The notes under the pieces are model-generated. The model was given only the letters and a program-made list of their open reading frames with translations. It did no database searches and had not been told where the DNA came from. From Rubellimicrobium rubrum (GTDB lineage: Bacteria; Pseudomonadota; Alphaproteobacteria; Rhodobacterales; Rhodobacteraceae): a stretch of 64,000 nucleotides of DNA. The stretch lies in contig NZ_VDFU01000002.1 in assembly GCF_006152115.1 (NCBI RefSeq), forward strand, positions 248,001-312,000, in the 5' to 3' direction. Numbering within the stretch: the first letter of the stretch is position 1; every line of letters starts with the position of its first letter. Position numbers and translations under genes: made by a program. This document shows, in pieces, positions 23,852-32,644 of the stretch.

Positions 23852-25306
23852 TCACACCCCGCTCGCCGGGATGCCCGTCCGGGTCACCGGGCGCGGCGCG
23901 GTCAGTTCCTTCCAGGTCGACAATGCCCGGCTCACGGGCGTGTTGGCCTCGCGCGCCACGAATTCGCCATGGCCCTCGCGGGTGCGGATCTCGCCATCGT
24001 GGACCGCGACATAGCCGCGGGTCAGGGTAAAGCGGGGCAGGCCCTTGACCTCGTGGCCCTCGAAGACGTTGTAGTCGATGGCGCTCTGCTGCGCGCTGGC
24101 GGTGATGGTCTTGGTCTTCTCGGGGTCCCAGACGATCAGGTCGGCGTCGGCGCCCACGCGGACCGCGCCCTTGCGGGGGTAGCAACCCAGGATCTTGGCG
24201 ATGTTGGTGGAGGTGACGGCCACGAACTCGTTGGGCGTCAGGCGCCCGGTGGCCACGCCGTGGGTCCAGAGCATGGGCAGCCGGTCCTCCAGCCCCCCCG
24301 TGCCGTTCGGGATCTTGGTGAAGTCGTCCAGGCCGAAGCGCTTCTGCTGGGTCGTAAAGGCGCAATGATCGGTGGCCACGACCGAGAGCGAGCCAGACTG
24401 GAGGCCAGCCCAGAGCGAATCCTGATGGTGCCTGTCGCGGAAGGGGGGTGACATGACCCGGCGGGCGGCGTGGTCCCAGTCGGGGTGGCGGTATTCGCTG
24501 TCGTCCAGCGTGAGGTGCTGGATCAGCGGCTCGCCCCAGACGCGCTTGCCCTGCTGACGGGCGCGGCGGATGGCCTCGTGCGCCTCCTCGCAGGAGACGT
24601 GCACGACATAAAGCGGCACGCCCGCCATGTCGGCGATCATGATGGCGCGGTTGGTGGCCTCGCCCTCGACTTGGGGCGGGCGGGAATAGGCGTGGGCCTC
24701 GGGGCCGCGGTTGCCTTCCTCCATCAGCTTGCGCTGAAGCTCGGCCACGACGTCGCCGTTCTCGGCATGGACAAGCGCGGTGCCGCCCAACTCGCCCAGG
24801 CGGCGGAACGACGCGAACATCTCGTCGTCGTTGACCATCAGGGCGCCCTTGTAGGCCATGAAGTGCTTGAAGGTGGTGATGCCCTGCTCGACCACCTTGG
24901 GCATGTCGTCCCAGACCTGCTCGCCCCACCATGTCACCGACATGTGGTAGGAATAGTCGCAGCTCGCCCGGCCCGACTTGTTGTGCCACATCTGCAGGCC
25001 ATCGAGGAGCGGCTGCCCCTGCCCCGGCAGCACGAAGTCCACGACCATCGTGGTGCCGCCCGCCAAGGCGGCGCGGGTGCCGGACTCGAAGTCGTCGGCG
25101 GAGTAGGTGCCCATGAAGGGCATCTCGAGATGGGTGTGGGGATCGATGCCGCCGGGCATCACCAGGCAGCCCGTCGCGTCGAGCGTTTCGTCGCCCCGCA
25201 GATTCGGGCCGATCTCCGCGATGCGCCCGTTCTCGATCAGGATGTCGGCGGAATAGGTCAGGTCGTGCGTGACGACCGTTCCGCCCCTGATGACTGTGCT
25301 GGCCAT
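23852..25306 (-). CDS. hydA: dihydropyrimidinase / D-hydantoinase
   Basis: A 484-residue cyclic-amidohydrolase that opens dihydrouracil, dihydrothymine or 5-substituted hydantoins to N-carbamoyl products. The binuclear zinc site is built from GGIDPHTHLEMPF, the carbamylated lysine in ITTFKHFMAYKGAL, the two later histidines (ALVHAENGD, YVVHVSCEEAHEAI) and the aspartate in VATDHCAFTTQQK. Length and motifs match the dihydropyrimidinase subgroup (hydA/pydB). ATG 25306 has AAGGGGA ahead; upstream sequence in the same frame is not coding. With the M20 hydrolase upstream it forms steps two and three of the reductive pyrimidine pathway. The first step (dihydropyrimidine dehydrogenase, PreTA/PydA) is not in the window. 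Confidence 0.95.
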   Translation of the reverse strand: MASTVIRGGTVVTHDLTYSADILIENGRIAEIGPNLRGDETLDATGCLVMPGGIDPHTHLEMPFMGTYSADDFESGTRAALAGGTTMVVDFVLPGQGQPLLDGLQMWHNKSGRASCDYSYHMSVTWWGEQVWDDMPKVVEQGITTFKHFMAYKGALMVNDDEMFASFRRLGELGGTALVHAENGDVVAELQRKLMEEGNRGPEAHAYSRPPQVEGEATNRAIMIADMAGVPLYVVHVSCEEAHEAIRRARQQGKRVWGEPLIQHLTLDDSEYRHPDWDHAARRVMSPPFRDRHHQDSLWAGLQSGSLSVVATDHCAFTTQQKRFGLDDFTKIPNGTGGLEDRLPMLWTHGVATGRLTPNEFVAVTSTNIAKILGCYPRKGAVRVGADADLIVWDPEKTKTITASAQQSAIDYNVFEGHEVKGLPRFTLTRGYVAVHDGEIRTREGHGEFVAREANTPVSRALSTWKELTAPRPVTRTGIPASGV

Positions 25307-25353
25307 GATGTCCCCTTTTGCCTGTTCTTCTTTGTTCGGGCAGCCCGACCCCT

Positions 25354-25758
25354 TCAGGTCGGGTTCAGCGGCGCGATGGGCGCGGGCGGCTTGATGTCGC
25401 CCGGCAGCAGCGCGGGAAACTCGGCGTCGCCCACGGCTTCGTCGCCTGAAACGGTGGCCACGGGGCTCCGGTCGCAGATCTGGTTTCCGGCGGCGTCGGT
25501 CAACGGAAAGCCCGAGGGCGGGTCCGTGACCTCGATCGACAGGAGATAGCACCCGTCGCCGTTGCGCACCGCCACCGAGGGCGGCACCCCGGCAGGGAGC
25601 GCGGCCAGGACTTGCGGGGGCAGAGGCTCGGGTGCGGCGGCCTCCGCCTCGGGGCTGCCGAAAAAGCCGCCGGAGGTGTCGTCGCCCCCCCGACTATCGG
25701 GACCGGGGGCCGCGCAGGCGGCAAGGAAGGGCAGCAAGAGAAGGGCTAGGCGTGTCAT
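25354..25758 (-). CDS. small putative lipoprotein
   Basis: A 134-residue protein with a lipoprotein signal: MTRLALLLLPFLAACAAPGP, with a lipobox LAAC at residues about 13-16. The mature part is proline/alanine-rich with two further cysteines (GDGCYLLSIEVTDP, GNQICDRSPVAT) that could form a disulfide in the periplasm. No known domain recognised. It sits between the M20 hydrolase and hydA on the same strand, with 82 and 47 base gaps. Whether it serves pyrimidine uptake or just sits there cannot be told. Confidence 0.72.
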   Translation of the reverse strand: MTRLALLLLPFLAACAAPGPDSRGGDDTSGGFFGSPEAEAAAPEPLPPQVLAALPAGVPPSVAVRNGDGCYLLSIEVTDPPSGFPLTDAAGNQICDRSPVATVSGDEAVGDAEFPALLPGDIKPPAPIAPLNPT

Positions 25759-25840
25759 CAGCGCTCCAAAGCAGGATCGAGGCGCAGCGTAGCCCGGCCC
25801 CGAGGCGAGCGGGAGGCGGCGCGGCCTGTTTTTTCGGTCG

Positions 25841-27091
25841 TCACGGCACGATCTCCGCCGCGTCCAGCACGGCATGGAGAAGGACATCCGTTCCCTTGGC
25901 CGCCCAGTCGGGGGTGATCTCCTCGGCCTCGTTGTGCGACAGCCCGTCCTTGCAGGGGCACATGATCATCACGGTCGGGGCCACGCGGTTGATCCAGCAG
26001 GCGTCGTGCCCCGCGCCCGACACGATGTCGCGGCGCGAGTAGCCCAGGCGGTCCGCCGCGTCCCGGACGCTTTGGGCCAGCGCGGGGTCGAAGGTCACCG
26101 GGTCGAAATGGCCCACGGGCTCGATCTCGATCCCGAGGCCCAGCTCGGCGGCGATCTTCGGGGCCTCGGCCTCGATGATGGCGCGCATGGAGTCGAGCTT
26201 GGCCTGATGGGGCGAGCGTATGTCGATGGTGAAGACCGCGCGGCCCGGGATCACATTGCGGGAGTTCGGCCAGACATTCGCCTGCCCCACTGCCCCCACC
26301 GCGTCCGGCTGATGATCCATGGCGACGCGGTGCACGAGTTCGATGATCCGCGCCATGCCAAGGCCCGCATTGACCCGCATGGCCATCGGCGTGGAGCCGG
26401 TATGCGCGTCCCGCCCCGTCAGCCGCACCTCCAGCCACCAGAGGCCTTGGCCATGGGTGACGACACCGATCTCCTTGCCTTCGGCCTCAAGGATGGGGCC
26501 CTGCTCGATGTGAAGCTCGAACATGGCGTGGATCCTGCGGGCCCCCACCGGCTCGTCGCCCACGAAGCCGATGCGCTTGAGTTCGTCGCCGAAGCGCTTG
26601 CCGTCCGCGTCCACGCGGTCGTAGGCGTAGTCCTGGTCGTGGATACCGGCAAAGACGCCCGAGGCCAGCATGGCGGGGGCGTAGCGCGTGCCTTCCTCGT
26701 TGGTCCAGTTGGTGAGGACGATGGGTCGGCGGGTCCGGATGCCGGCGTCGTTGAGCGTCCGCAGAACCTCCAGGCCGCCCAGCACGCCCAGGACGCCGTC
26801 GTACTTGCCGCCCGTAGGCTGCGTGTCGAGGTGGCTTCCCATGTAGATCGGGTCGAGGCCCGGGTCGTCCCCTTCGCGCCGGGCGAACATGTTGCCCATG
26901 GTGTCGAGCCCCATGGTGCAGCCCGCGGCCTCGCACCAGGACTGGAACAGGCGGCGACCCTCGGCGTCGGCGTCGGTCAGGGTCTGGCGGTTGTTCCCCC
27001 CCGCGATGCCCGGTCCGCACTTGGCCATGTCCATGAGGCTGTCCCACAGCCTTTCGCCCGAGATCCTGAGGTTGGCCCCGGTGACGACCAT
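25841..27091 (-). CDS. M20 family carbamoyl-amino-acid amidohydrolase
   Basis: A 416-residue zinc hydrolase of the HyuC/beta-ureidopropionase/allantoate amidohydrolase group (M20D-like fold). Metal ligands and catalytic residues appear in YMGSHLDTQPTGGKYDGVLG, LTNWTNEEGTRYAPAM, and FELHIEQGPILEAEG; the last histidine is in SGAGHDACWIN. It would cleave N-carbamoyl-beta-alanine (or N-carbamoyl amino acids) made by HydA to the amino acid, CO2 and ammonia. Ribosome site GGGAGA precedes ATG 27091. It heads the minus-strand operon and faces the divergent TetR gene across a 201-base region with a RutR-like operator, which supports a pyrimidine rather than a purine role. Confidence 0.92.
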   Translation of the reverse strand: MVVTGANLRISGERLWDSLMDMAKCGPGIAGGNNRQTLTDADAEGRRLFQSWCEAAGCTMGLDTMGNMFARREGDDPGLDPIYMGSHLDTQPTGGKYDGVLGVLGGLEVLRTLNDAGIRTRRPIVLTNWTNEEGTRYAPAMLASGVFAGIHDQDYAYDRVDADGKRFGDELKRIGFVGDEPVGARRIHAMFELHIEQGPILEAEGKEIGVVTHGQGLWWLEVRLTGRDAHTGSTPMAMRVNAGLGMARIIELVHRVAMDHQPDAVGAVGQANVWPNSRNVIPGRAVFTIDIRSPHQAKLDSMRAIIEAEAPKIAAELGLGIEIEPVGHFDPVTFDPALAQSVRDAADRLGYSRRDIVSGAGHDACWINRVAPTVMIMCPCKDGLSHNEAEEITPDWAAKGTDVLLHAVLDAAEIVP

Positions 27092-27156
27092 CGCGATGTC
27101 TCCCTGTCGTGGCGCCGCATGAAGCGGGGAGAGTTGCCCCCGGCGGCCAGCCTTGA

Positions 27157-27174
27157 TTTGACCAGTCGGTCAAA
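27157..27174. promoter_or_regulatory. RutR-like operator
   Basis: TTTGACC-AGTC-GGTCAAA is a perfect inverted repeat with a four-base spacer. Apart from one base it matches the RutR consensus TTGACCANNTGGTCAA. It lies 66 bases upstream of the M20 hydrolase gene and about 118 bases upstream of the TetR/RutR-like gene. RutR represses pyrimidine-catabolic genes and is released by uracil or thymine in E. coli; in alphaproteobacteria it often controls reductive pathway genes. The left half (TTGACC) could be a -35 for the regulator gene. Confidence 0.8.
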
Positions 27175-27292
27175 GCCACGCTAGCAAAGGCCGGACCCCA
27201 GTCAAGGATTTCGCGTTCCGCCACCGGATCCGCTGAAAGATGATGCGACAGGCAGCGTCGATGCCAAAGGAATGCCCAAGGAAGGGAACGAG

Positions 27293-27931
27293 ATGAGCAT
27301 GGACGGACAGGACGAGCCGCCGCGTGCCGGGGGCGGTCGCACCCGCATCCAAGAGCGCAACCGCGCCGCCATCCTCGAAGCTGGCCTTGCGGTGTTCTCG
27401 GCCACCGGCTTCTCGGGCGCGACGCTGGATCGGATCGCCAGCGAGGCCAAGCTGTCCAAGCCCAACCTGCTATACTACTTCCCATCCAAGGAGGCCGTGC
27501 ACATGGCCCTCTTGACCAACCTGCTGGACGCTTGGCTGGCCCCCTTGCGGGCGCTCGACCCCGAGGGGGAGCCGGTGGCGGAGGTTCTGGCCTATGTGCG
27601 GCGCAAGCTCGACCTGTCGCGGGACTTTCCGCGCGAAAGCCGGCTGTTCGCCAACGAGGTCCTGCGCGGAGCCCCGCACCTGTCGGGCGTTCTGGAAGGG
27701 GAGCTCGCGGCCCTCGTGGAGGACAAGGCCGCGGTGCTGGAACGCTGGATGGCCGAAGGACGCCTAGCTCGGGTGCCGCCCAAGCATCTGCTGTTCTCGA
27801 TCTGGGCCCTGACCCAGCACTATGCCGACTTCGAGCCGCAGGTCCGGGCCGTGCTGGGCCAGGGGCACGACCCCTTCGCCGAGGCCGGGGACTATCTCGA
27901 GACGCTGTTCCGGCGCCTGCTCGCGCCCTGA
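27293..27931 (+). CDS. TetR family regulator, RutR-like
   Basis: A 212-residue TetR-family repressor. The N-terminal helix-turn-helix (RAAILEAGLAVFSATGFSGATLDRIASEAKLSKPNLLYYFPSKEAVH) is close to that of RutR, and the C-terminal domain carries RRKLDLSRDFPRESRLFANEVLRGAPHL and SIWALTQHYADFEPQVRAVLG, which are typical of RutR/YcdC proteins. It is divergent from the pyrimidine operon with a RutR-like operator in the shared promoter region, so it likely represses that operon and itself. ATG 27293 has GAAGGGA upstream and is preferred to ATG 27272. Confidence 0.9.
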   Translation: MSMDGQDEPPRAGGGRTRIQERNRAAILEAGLAVFSATGFSGATLDRIASEAKLSKPNLLYYFPSKEAVHMALLTNLLDAWLAPLRALDPEGEPVAEVLAYVRRKLDLSRDFPRESRLFANEVLRGAPHLSGVLEGELAALVEDKAAVLERWMAEGRLARVPPKHLLFSIWALTQHYADFEPQVRAVLGQGHDPFAEAGDYLETLFRRLLAP

Positions 27932-28016
27932 CGCTGACGGAACCCTGCCGCGTTCGCCGCATTGCAGAGACCCGGGCCGACCTATATGAAGCTCGGATGC
28001 ACGGCAGGCTCCCACG

Positions 28017-30011
28017 ATGGCAATGAGCGACAGCGACAGACCAAACGTGGGCGACGCCCCCAGCCCGGAAGTGCATGTCGGCGACGGCCAGAACATGGCC
28101 GAGTCAGCGTCGGCCGCGCAAAGCGGCTCGGACCTGCCGACCCCCGGCCAGCACGCGACCGGGAGCCTGACCGCGCTGACCCTGGGCGCGATCGGGGTCG
28201 TCTATGGCGATATCGGCACCTCGCCCCTTTACGCCATGCGCGAGTCGCTCCACGCGACCGCCAGCGGCGGGCGGGCCGAGGCCGATGTGATCGGCGTCAT
28301 CTCGCTGCTGATCTGGACCATCGTCCTGATCGTGACCTTCAAGTACGTCGTGCTGATCCTGCGCGCCGACAACCGGGGCGAAGGCGGCACCCTGTCCCTC
28401 GTGGCCCTGGTCCAGCAGGCGCTGGACAAGCGCCCCGTCTGGCTGCTCGGTTTGGGGATGGTCGGGATCTCGCTGTTCTTCGGCGACTCGATGATCACTC
28501 CGGCCATGTCGGTGCTGTCGGCGGTCGAGGGCATGAGCCTGGTGACGCCCGCCTTCGACCCTTACGTCGTGCCCATCACCGTGGCGATCATTGTCGGCCT
28601 TTTCGTGGTGCAGCGCTGGGGCACGGGCTTCGTGTCGGTCTTCTTCGGCCCCATCATGGTGGCGTGGTTCCTGACCATGGGGGTCATGGGGCTGCTGCAC
28701 CTTGGCGACAACTGGGCGATTCTGCGGGCCCTGAACCCGGTCTATGCCGCAGGCTTCGTCGTGAGCAACGGGTTCGCCTCCCTGATCGTGCTGGGGTCGG
28801 TCTTCCTGTCGGTCACGGGGGCGGAAGCGCTGTATGCTGATCTCGGACATTTCGGGAAGAAGCCGATCCGCCTGGCCTGGGTTTCCCTGGTCTGGCCGGC
28901 GCTGACGCTGTCCTATCTCGGCCAGGGCGCCCTGGTCCTGTCCCATCCCGAGGCAGCCGAGGACCCGTTCTTCCTCCAGGCCCCGTCCTGGGCGCTTCTC
29001 CCGCTGGTGATCCTTGCCACAGCCGCGACGGTGATCGCCTCGCAGGCGGTGATCTCGGGCGCTTTCTCGATGATGAAGCAGGCCGTGCGCATGGGTCTCC
29101 TGCCCCGGCTCGAGATCCTGCACACCTCGGAAAGCCAGGAAGGGCAGATCTACCTGCCCCGCGTGAACGCGATCCTGGCCGTGGGCGTGATCATCCTCGT
29201 GCTGGTGTTCGGCTCTTCGTCCAATCTCGCCTCGGCCTACGGGATCGCGGTCACGGGCGACATGGTCATCACCACCATCCTTGCGTCCTTCGTGTTCCTG
29301 CGCGCCTGGCGCTGGCCTGCGCCGCTGGTCGCGGTGATCGTCGTGCCGATCTTCGTGATCGAGGTGATCTTCCTGGGGGCCAACGTCCTCAAGATTCCCG
29401 ACGGCGGCTGGGTGCCGATCCTGATGGCCGCTGCCACGGTCCTGCTGATGTGGACCTGGGTGCGCGGCACCCGGCACGTCCAGGCCCAGGCCCGCCGGGG
29501 CGCCAGCACCATCGAGGCGTTGATCGAGATGCTCGCCAAGTCGAGCCGCCTCAGGGACGTGCCGGGCACCGCCGTCTTCCTGACCTCTGACCCCGACATC
29601 GCCCCGGCGGCGCTGATGCATAACATCAAGCACAACTACGTGCTGCACGAACGCAACATCATCGTCTGCGTGAGCATGGCCACCAAGCCCTTCGTGCCCG
29701 ACAGCGAGCGGGTCCGGATCACCAAGCTGTCCGACCGCTTCAGCCGCGTGGACATGTGCTTTGGCTACATGGAAGAAACGAACGTGCCCCGCGCGCTGAC
29801 GCTGGCCCGCAAGCAGGGGGAGAAGTTCGACATCATGTCCACGTCGTTCTTCCTTAACCGGCGCACCTTCCGGACCTCCAAGACCCAGGGCCTCCCGGCC
29901 TGGCAGGAGGCGCTCTTCATCGCGCTGTCCAAGTCGGCCGCCAACGCCACCGACTTCTATCGTCTCCCGACGAACCGGGTGATCGAGCTCGGCCAGCAGA
30001 TCATCATCTGA
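28017..30011 (+). CDS. kup: KUP-type potassium uptake transporter
   Basis: A 664-residue low-affinity K+ symporter of the KUP/HAK/KT family. After a roughly 45-residue hydrophilic head, the first helix contains GAIGVVYGDIGTSPLYAMRE, the family hallmark; GEGGTLSLVALVQ and FGDSMITPAMSVLSAVEG follow. About twelve membrane helices extend to residue 480, then a cytoplasmic C-terminal domain (VPGTAVFLTSDPDIAPAALMHNIKHNYVLHERNI). It stands alone between the TetR gene and a transglycosylase gene that begins 11 bases after its stop. Confidence 0.96.
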   Translation: MAMSDSDRPNVGDAPSPEVHVGDGQNMAESASAAQSGSDLPTPGQHATGSLTALTLGAIGVVYGDIGTSPLYAMRESLHATASGGRAEADVIGVISLLIWTIVLIVTFKYVVLILRADNRGEGGTLSLVALVQQALDKRPVWLLGLGMVGISLFFGDSMITPAMSVLSAVEGMSLVTPAFDPYVVPITVAIIVGLFVVQRWGTGFVSVFFGPIMVAWFLTMGVMGLLHLGDNWAILRALNPVYAAGFVVSNGFASLIVLGSVFLSVTGAEALYADLGHFGKKPIRLAWVSLVWPALTLSYLGQGALVLSHPEAAEDPFFLQAPSWALLPLVILATAATVIASQAVISGAFSMMKQAVRMGLLPRLEILHTSESQEGQIYLPRVNAILAVGVIILVLVFGSSSNLASAYGIAVTGDMVITTILASFVFLRAWRWPAPLVAVIVVPIFVIEVIFLGANVLKIPDGGWVPILMAAATVLLMWTWVRGTRHVQAQARRGASTIEALIEMLAKSSRLRDVPGTAVFLTSDPDIAPAALMHNIKHNYVLHERNIIVCVSMATKPFVPDSERVRITKLSDRFSRVDMCFGYMEETNVPRALTLARKQGEKFDIMSTSFFLNRRTFRTSKTQGLPAWQEALFIALSKSAANATDFYRLPTNRVIELGQQIII

Positions 30012-30022
30012 AAGCTTCCATC

Positions 30023-31186
30023 ATGCGCTTCGTGCTTCCCCTCGTCGCGGCTGGCCTTGCCGCGCCCGCCTTTGCCCAGGACTGCGGGGGCGACTGGTCC
30101 CTGTTCCTTGACGAGCTCAAGGCCGAGGCCCTGGCCACCGGCGTGCCGGCCGAGGATGCGGACCGCTTCCTGTCGGGCGCGCGGCAAGACCCCAGCGTGC
30201 TGGAGCAGGATCGGGGGCAAGGCATCTTCCAGGCCGACTTCGTCACCTTCTCGCGCCGGCTGATCTCGCAGGATCGGGTGGACCGCGCCGCCCGCCTGGC
30301 CGGGGAGCATGACGCCACCTTCGACCGGATCGAGACCGATCTGGGCGTGCCGCGCGGTATTCTCCTGGCCTTCTGGGCCTTTGAGACCGACTTCGGACAG
30401 GTCCAAGGCGACTTCGACACCACGAATGCCCTGCTCACGCTAGCCCATGACTGCCGCCGGCCCGAGTTGTTCCGGCCCGAAGCGCTGGCCGCCATGCGCC
30501 TGCACGCCCAAGGACGGTGGGACACGGATGTCAGGGGGGCCTGGGCCGGAGAGATCGGGCAGGTCCAGATGCTGCCGCGCGATATCCTGGAATTCGGGTC
30601 GGACGGCGACGGCGACGGGATCGTGGACCTCAAGGGCTCGTCGGATGACGCGCTCCTGTCCGGCGCGCGGATGCTGGCGGGCCTGGGCTGGCGGCCGGAC
30701 GAGCCCTGGCTGCAAGAGGTCACGGTGCCCGACAGCCTCGACTGGAGCCTGACCGGACTGGAGAAGCCTCGCTCCGCCTCGGAATGGGCCACGCTGGGCG
30801 TCGCCGCGCGGGAGGGCGGGATCGCCACCGACCTGCCCGCCGCCCTGGTCCTGCCTTTGGGGCGCAAGGGTCCGGCGTTCCTCGCCTATCCGAACTTCTC
30901 GCTCCTGACCGAGTGGAACCAGAGCCTGACCTATGTCCTGACGGCTGGCTACTTTGCCACCCGGATCATGGGCGCGCCGGTCTATGATGCAGGCGAGCCT
31001 GATCCGGCCCTGTCCGGCGAGGAGATGAAGTTCCTGCAGCAGCGGCTCCAGGCGCGCGGCCATGACGTGGGCGAGATCGACGGCATCCTCGGGGCGAGAA
31101 CCCGGGTGGCGGTGCAGGCCGAACAGGTCCGCCTGGGCCTTCCCGCCGACGCCTGGCCCACCCAAGCGTTGCTGGACGCGCTTTAG
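30023..31186 (+). CDS. lytic murein transglycosylase (MltB type)
   Basis: A 387-residue periplasmic enzyme that cleaves the glycan strand of peptidoglycan. Signal peptide MRFVLPLVAAGLAAPAFAQ. The SLT-like catalytic domain of the MltB family covers residues 25-310, with the catalytic Glu in LAFWAFETDFGQVQGDFDTTNALLTLA, and GEIGQVQMLPRDILEFG, DGDGIVDL further on. A C-terminal peptidoglycan-binding repeat spans residues 330-387 (MKFLQQRLQARGHDVGEIDGILGARTRVAVQ). Its stop codon overlaps the stop codon of the convergent amidase gene by three bases. Confidence 0.94.
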   Translation: MRFVLPLVAAGLAAPAFAQDCGGDWSLFLDELKAEALATGVPAEDADRFLSGARQDPSVLEQDRGQGIFQADFVTFSRRLISQDRVDRAARLAGEHDATFDRIETDLGVPRGILLAFWAFETDFGQVQGDFDTTNALLTLAHDCRRPELFRPEALAAMRLHAQGRWDTDVRGAWAGEIGQVQMLPRDILEFGSDGDGDGIVDLKGSSDDALLSGARMLAGLGWRPDEPWLQEVTVPDSLDWSLTGLEKPRSASEWATLGVAAREGGIATDLPAALVLPLGRKGPAFLAYPNFSLLTEWNQSLTYVLTAGYFATRIMGAPVYDAGEPDPALSGEEMKFLQQRLQARGHDVGEIDGILGARTRVAVQAEQVRLGLPADAWPTQALLDAL

Positions 31187-32625
31187 GCCAATCGCTTCCA
31201 GAGGCCCTGGAAGGTCCGCTGCCACTCCGTCGCGTCCTCCAGTTCGCGGGCGAGCTGGAGCACCAGAAGATCCGCGCCGGGCTTGCCGGTGATCTGAACG
31301 GCCAAAGGCAGGCCGCTGCCGCCGATCATGACCGGACAGGAAGCTGACGGCTGGCCTGCGAGGTTCGCTGGCGTGGAGAAGGGGGCGAAGGCGTAGCCCC
31401 GCGCATTCCATCGGTCGAGGTCACGGCCGTTGGTCGCAAAGTCGAGTTCGCCCAAGGAGGGCGGATCTTCGGCGAGACTGGGTGTCAGCACGATGTCGAA
31501 CGACTCCCTGGACCGGCCGATGGCCTGTGCCGCGCGAGCCATGGCAAGGCGGGCGTCTAGGTAGTCTACCGCGCTCAGCGTCCGGGCATGGCGGAGCGCC
31601 GCGCGGGTCAGGTCGTCCAACTCGTCCTCGCTCGGGTCGCGACCGAGCTCCGCGCCGCGCTCCTGGACGAGGTGCAGGATGTCGGTCGTCCAGAGCGCGT
31701 CAAACCAGGGGCCAGGCAGCGCTTCGGGCGGAAAGGCGTAGGGCTCGAGGTGGTGGCTGAGGCCGCTCAGCAGGCGCGCCGTCCGCTCCACCGCCGCAGC
31801 TTGGTTCGCACCGGCGCGCCGGCCCGCAGGGTCCTCCAGGGCGACCCCGATCCGCAGGCGTGGCAGCGGCGCGACAAGACCAGCGAGGAAGCCACCGGAG
31901 GGGGGAAGCCGGTTGAGCCGCGTGCCTGTGTCCGGTCCGGCGGTCACGTCCAGGGAGGCTGCGCTGTCGCGGACAGACCGGGTCAGGACGTGGTCGGCAT
32001 CAAGCCCCCCGGCGATCTCCTCCCAAGGCGGCCCAAGGGGGTTCAGGCCCACCGACGGCTTGAAGCCGAAAACGCCGCAGCAGGCGGCCGGGATGCGGAT
32101 CGAGCCACCAAGATCCGTCCCATGAGCCAGCGGCACCATTCCCGACGCCACAGCCGCGGCAGCCCCGCCGCTGGAGCCGCCCACCGTGACGCCCTCGTTC
32201 CATGGGTTCAACGTGGGGCCGTAGAGCTGAGGCTCGGTGATGAAGTCGCCCGCGAATTCGGGCGTGTTCGTCCGCCCCAGGATCACGAGCCCCGCCTCGC
32301 GCCAGCGTCGCACCATTGTGCTGTCGGGCTTGGGCTCGGCCCCGGCGAAGAAGCGCGAAGCGAACCGGGTGGGCATGTCCGCCCCGAAAAGGTTCACGTC
32401 CTTGAGCAGGAACGTCGCTCCGGCCAAAGGCCCGCGTGGGCGGAGCCGCTCCGCCTCGGCCCGTGCGGCATCGAAGCGGTCCAGCACCACCGCGTTCAGC
32501 CGGGGATTCAGCGCCTCGATGAGCGAGATGGCCGCTTCGGCCACCTCGGTTGCGCTTATCTGGCCTTGGGCGATCAGTTGCGCCAGGCCCACGCCGTCCT
32601 GGGCTCGGTATTCGTCGGGGGTCAT
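31183..32625 (-). CDS. amidase-signature family hydrolase
   Basis: A 480-residue amidase with the Ser-cisSer-Lys triad: Lys in [18 protein letters not shown], the two serines in [16 protein letters not shown] and [20 protein letters not shown]. The substrate cannot be told from the sequence; 6-aminohexanoate-cyclic-dimer hydrolase and general amidases are the closest types I recognise. GGGAGG lies before ATG 32625. It begins only 19 bases after cysA on the same strand, so it is probably transcribed with the sulfate transporter, which could hint at a role in releasing nutrients. Confidence 0.9.
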   Translation of the reverse strand: MTPDEYRAQDGVGLAQLIAQGQISATEVAEAAISLIEALNPRLNAVVLDRFDAARAEAERLRPRGPLAGATFLLKDVNLFGADMPTRFASRFFAGAEPKPDSTMVRRWREAGLVILGRTNTPEFAGDFITEPQLYGPTLNPWNEGVTVGGSSGGAAAAVASGMVPLAHGTDLGGSIRIPAACCGVFGFKPSVGLNPLGPPWEEIAGGLDADHVLTRSVRDSAASLDVTAGPDTGTRLNRLPPSGGFLAGLVAPLPRLRIGVALEDPAGRRAGANQAAAVERTARLLSGLSHHLEPYAFPPEALPGPWFDALWTTDILHLVQERGAELGRDPSEDELDDLTRAALRHARTLSAVDYLDARLAMARAAQAIGRSRESFDIVLTPSLAEDPPSLGELDFATNGRDLDRWNARGYAFAPFSTPANLAGQPSASCPVMIGGSGLPLAVQITGKPGADLLVLQLARELEDATEWQRTFQGLWKRLA

Positions 32626-32644
32626 GCCCCCTCCCTAACCCGGC

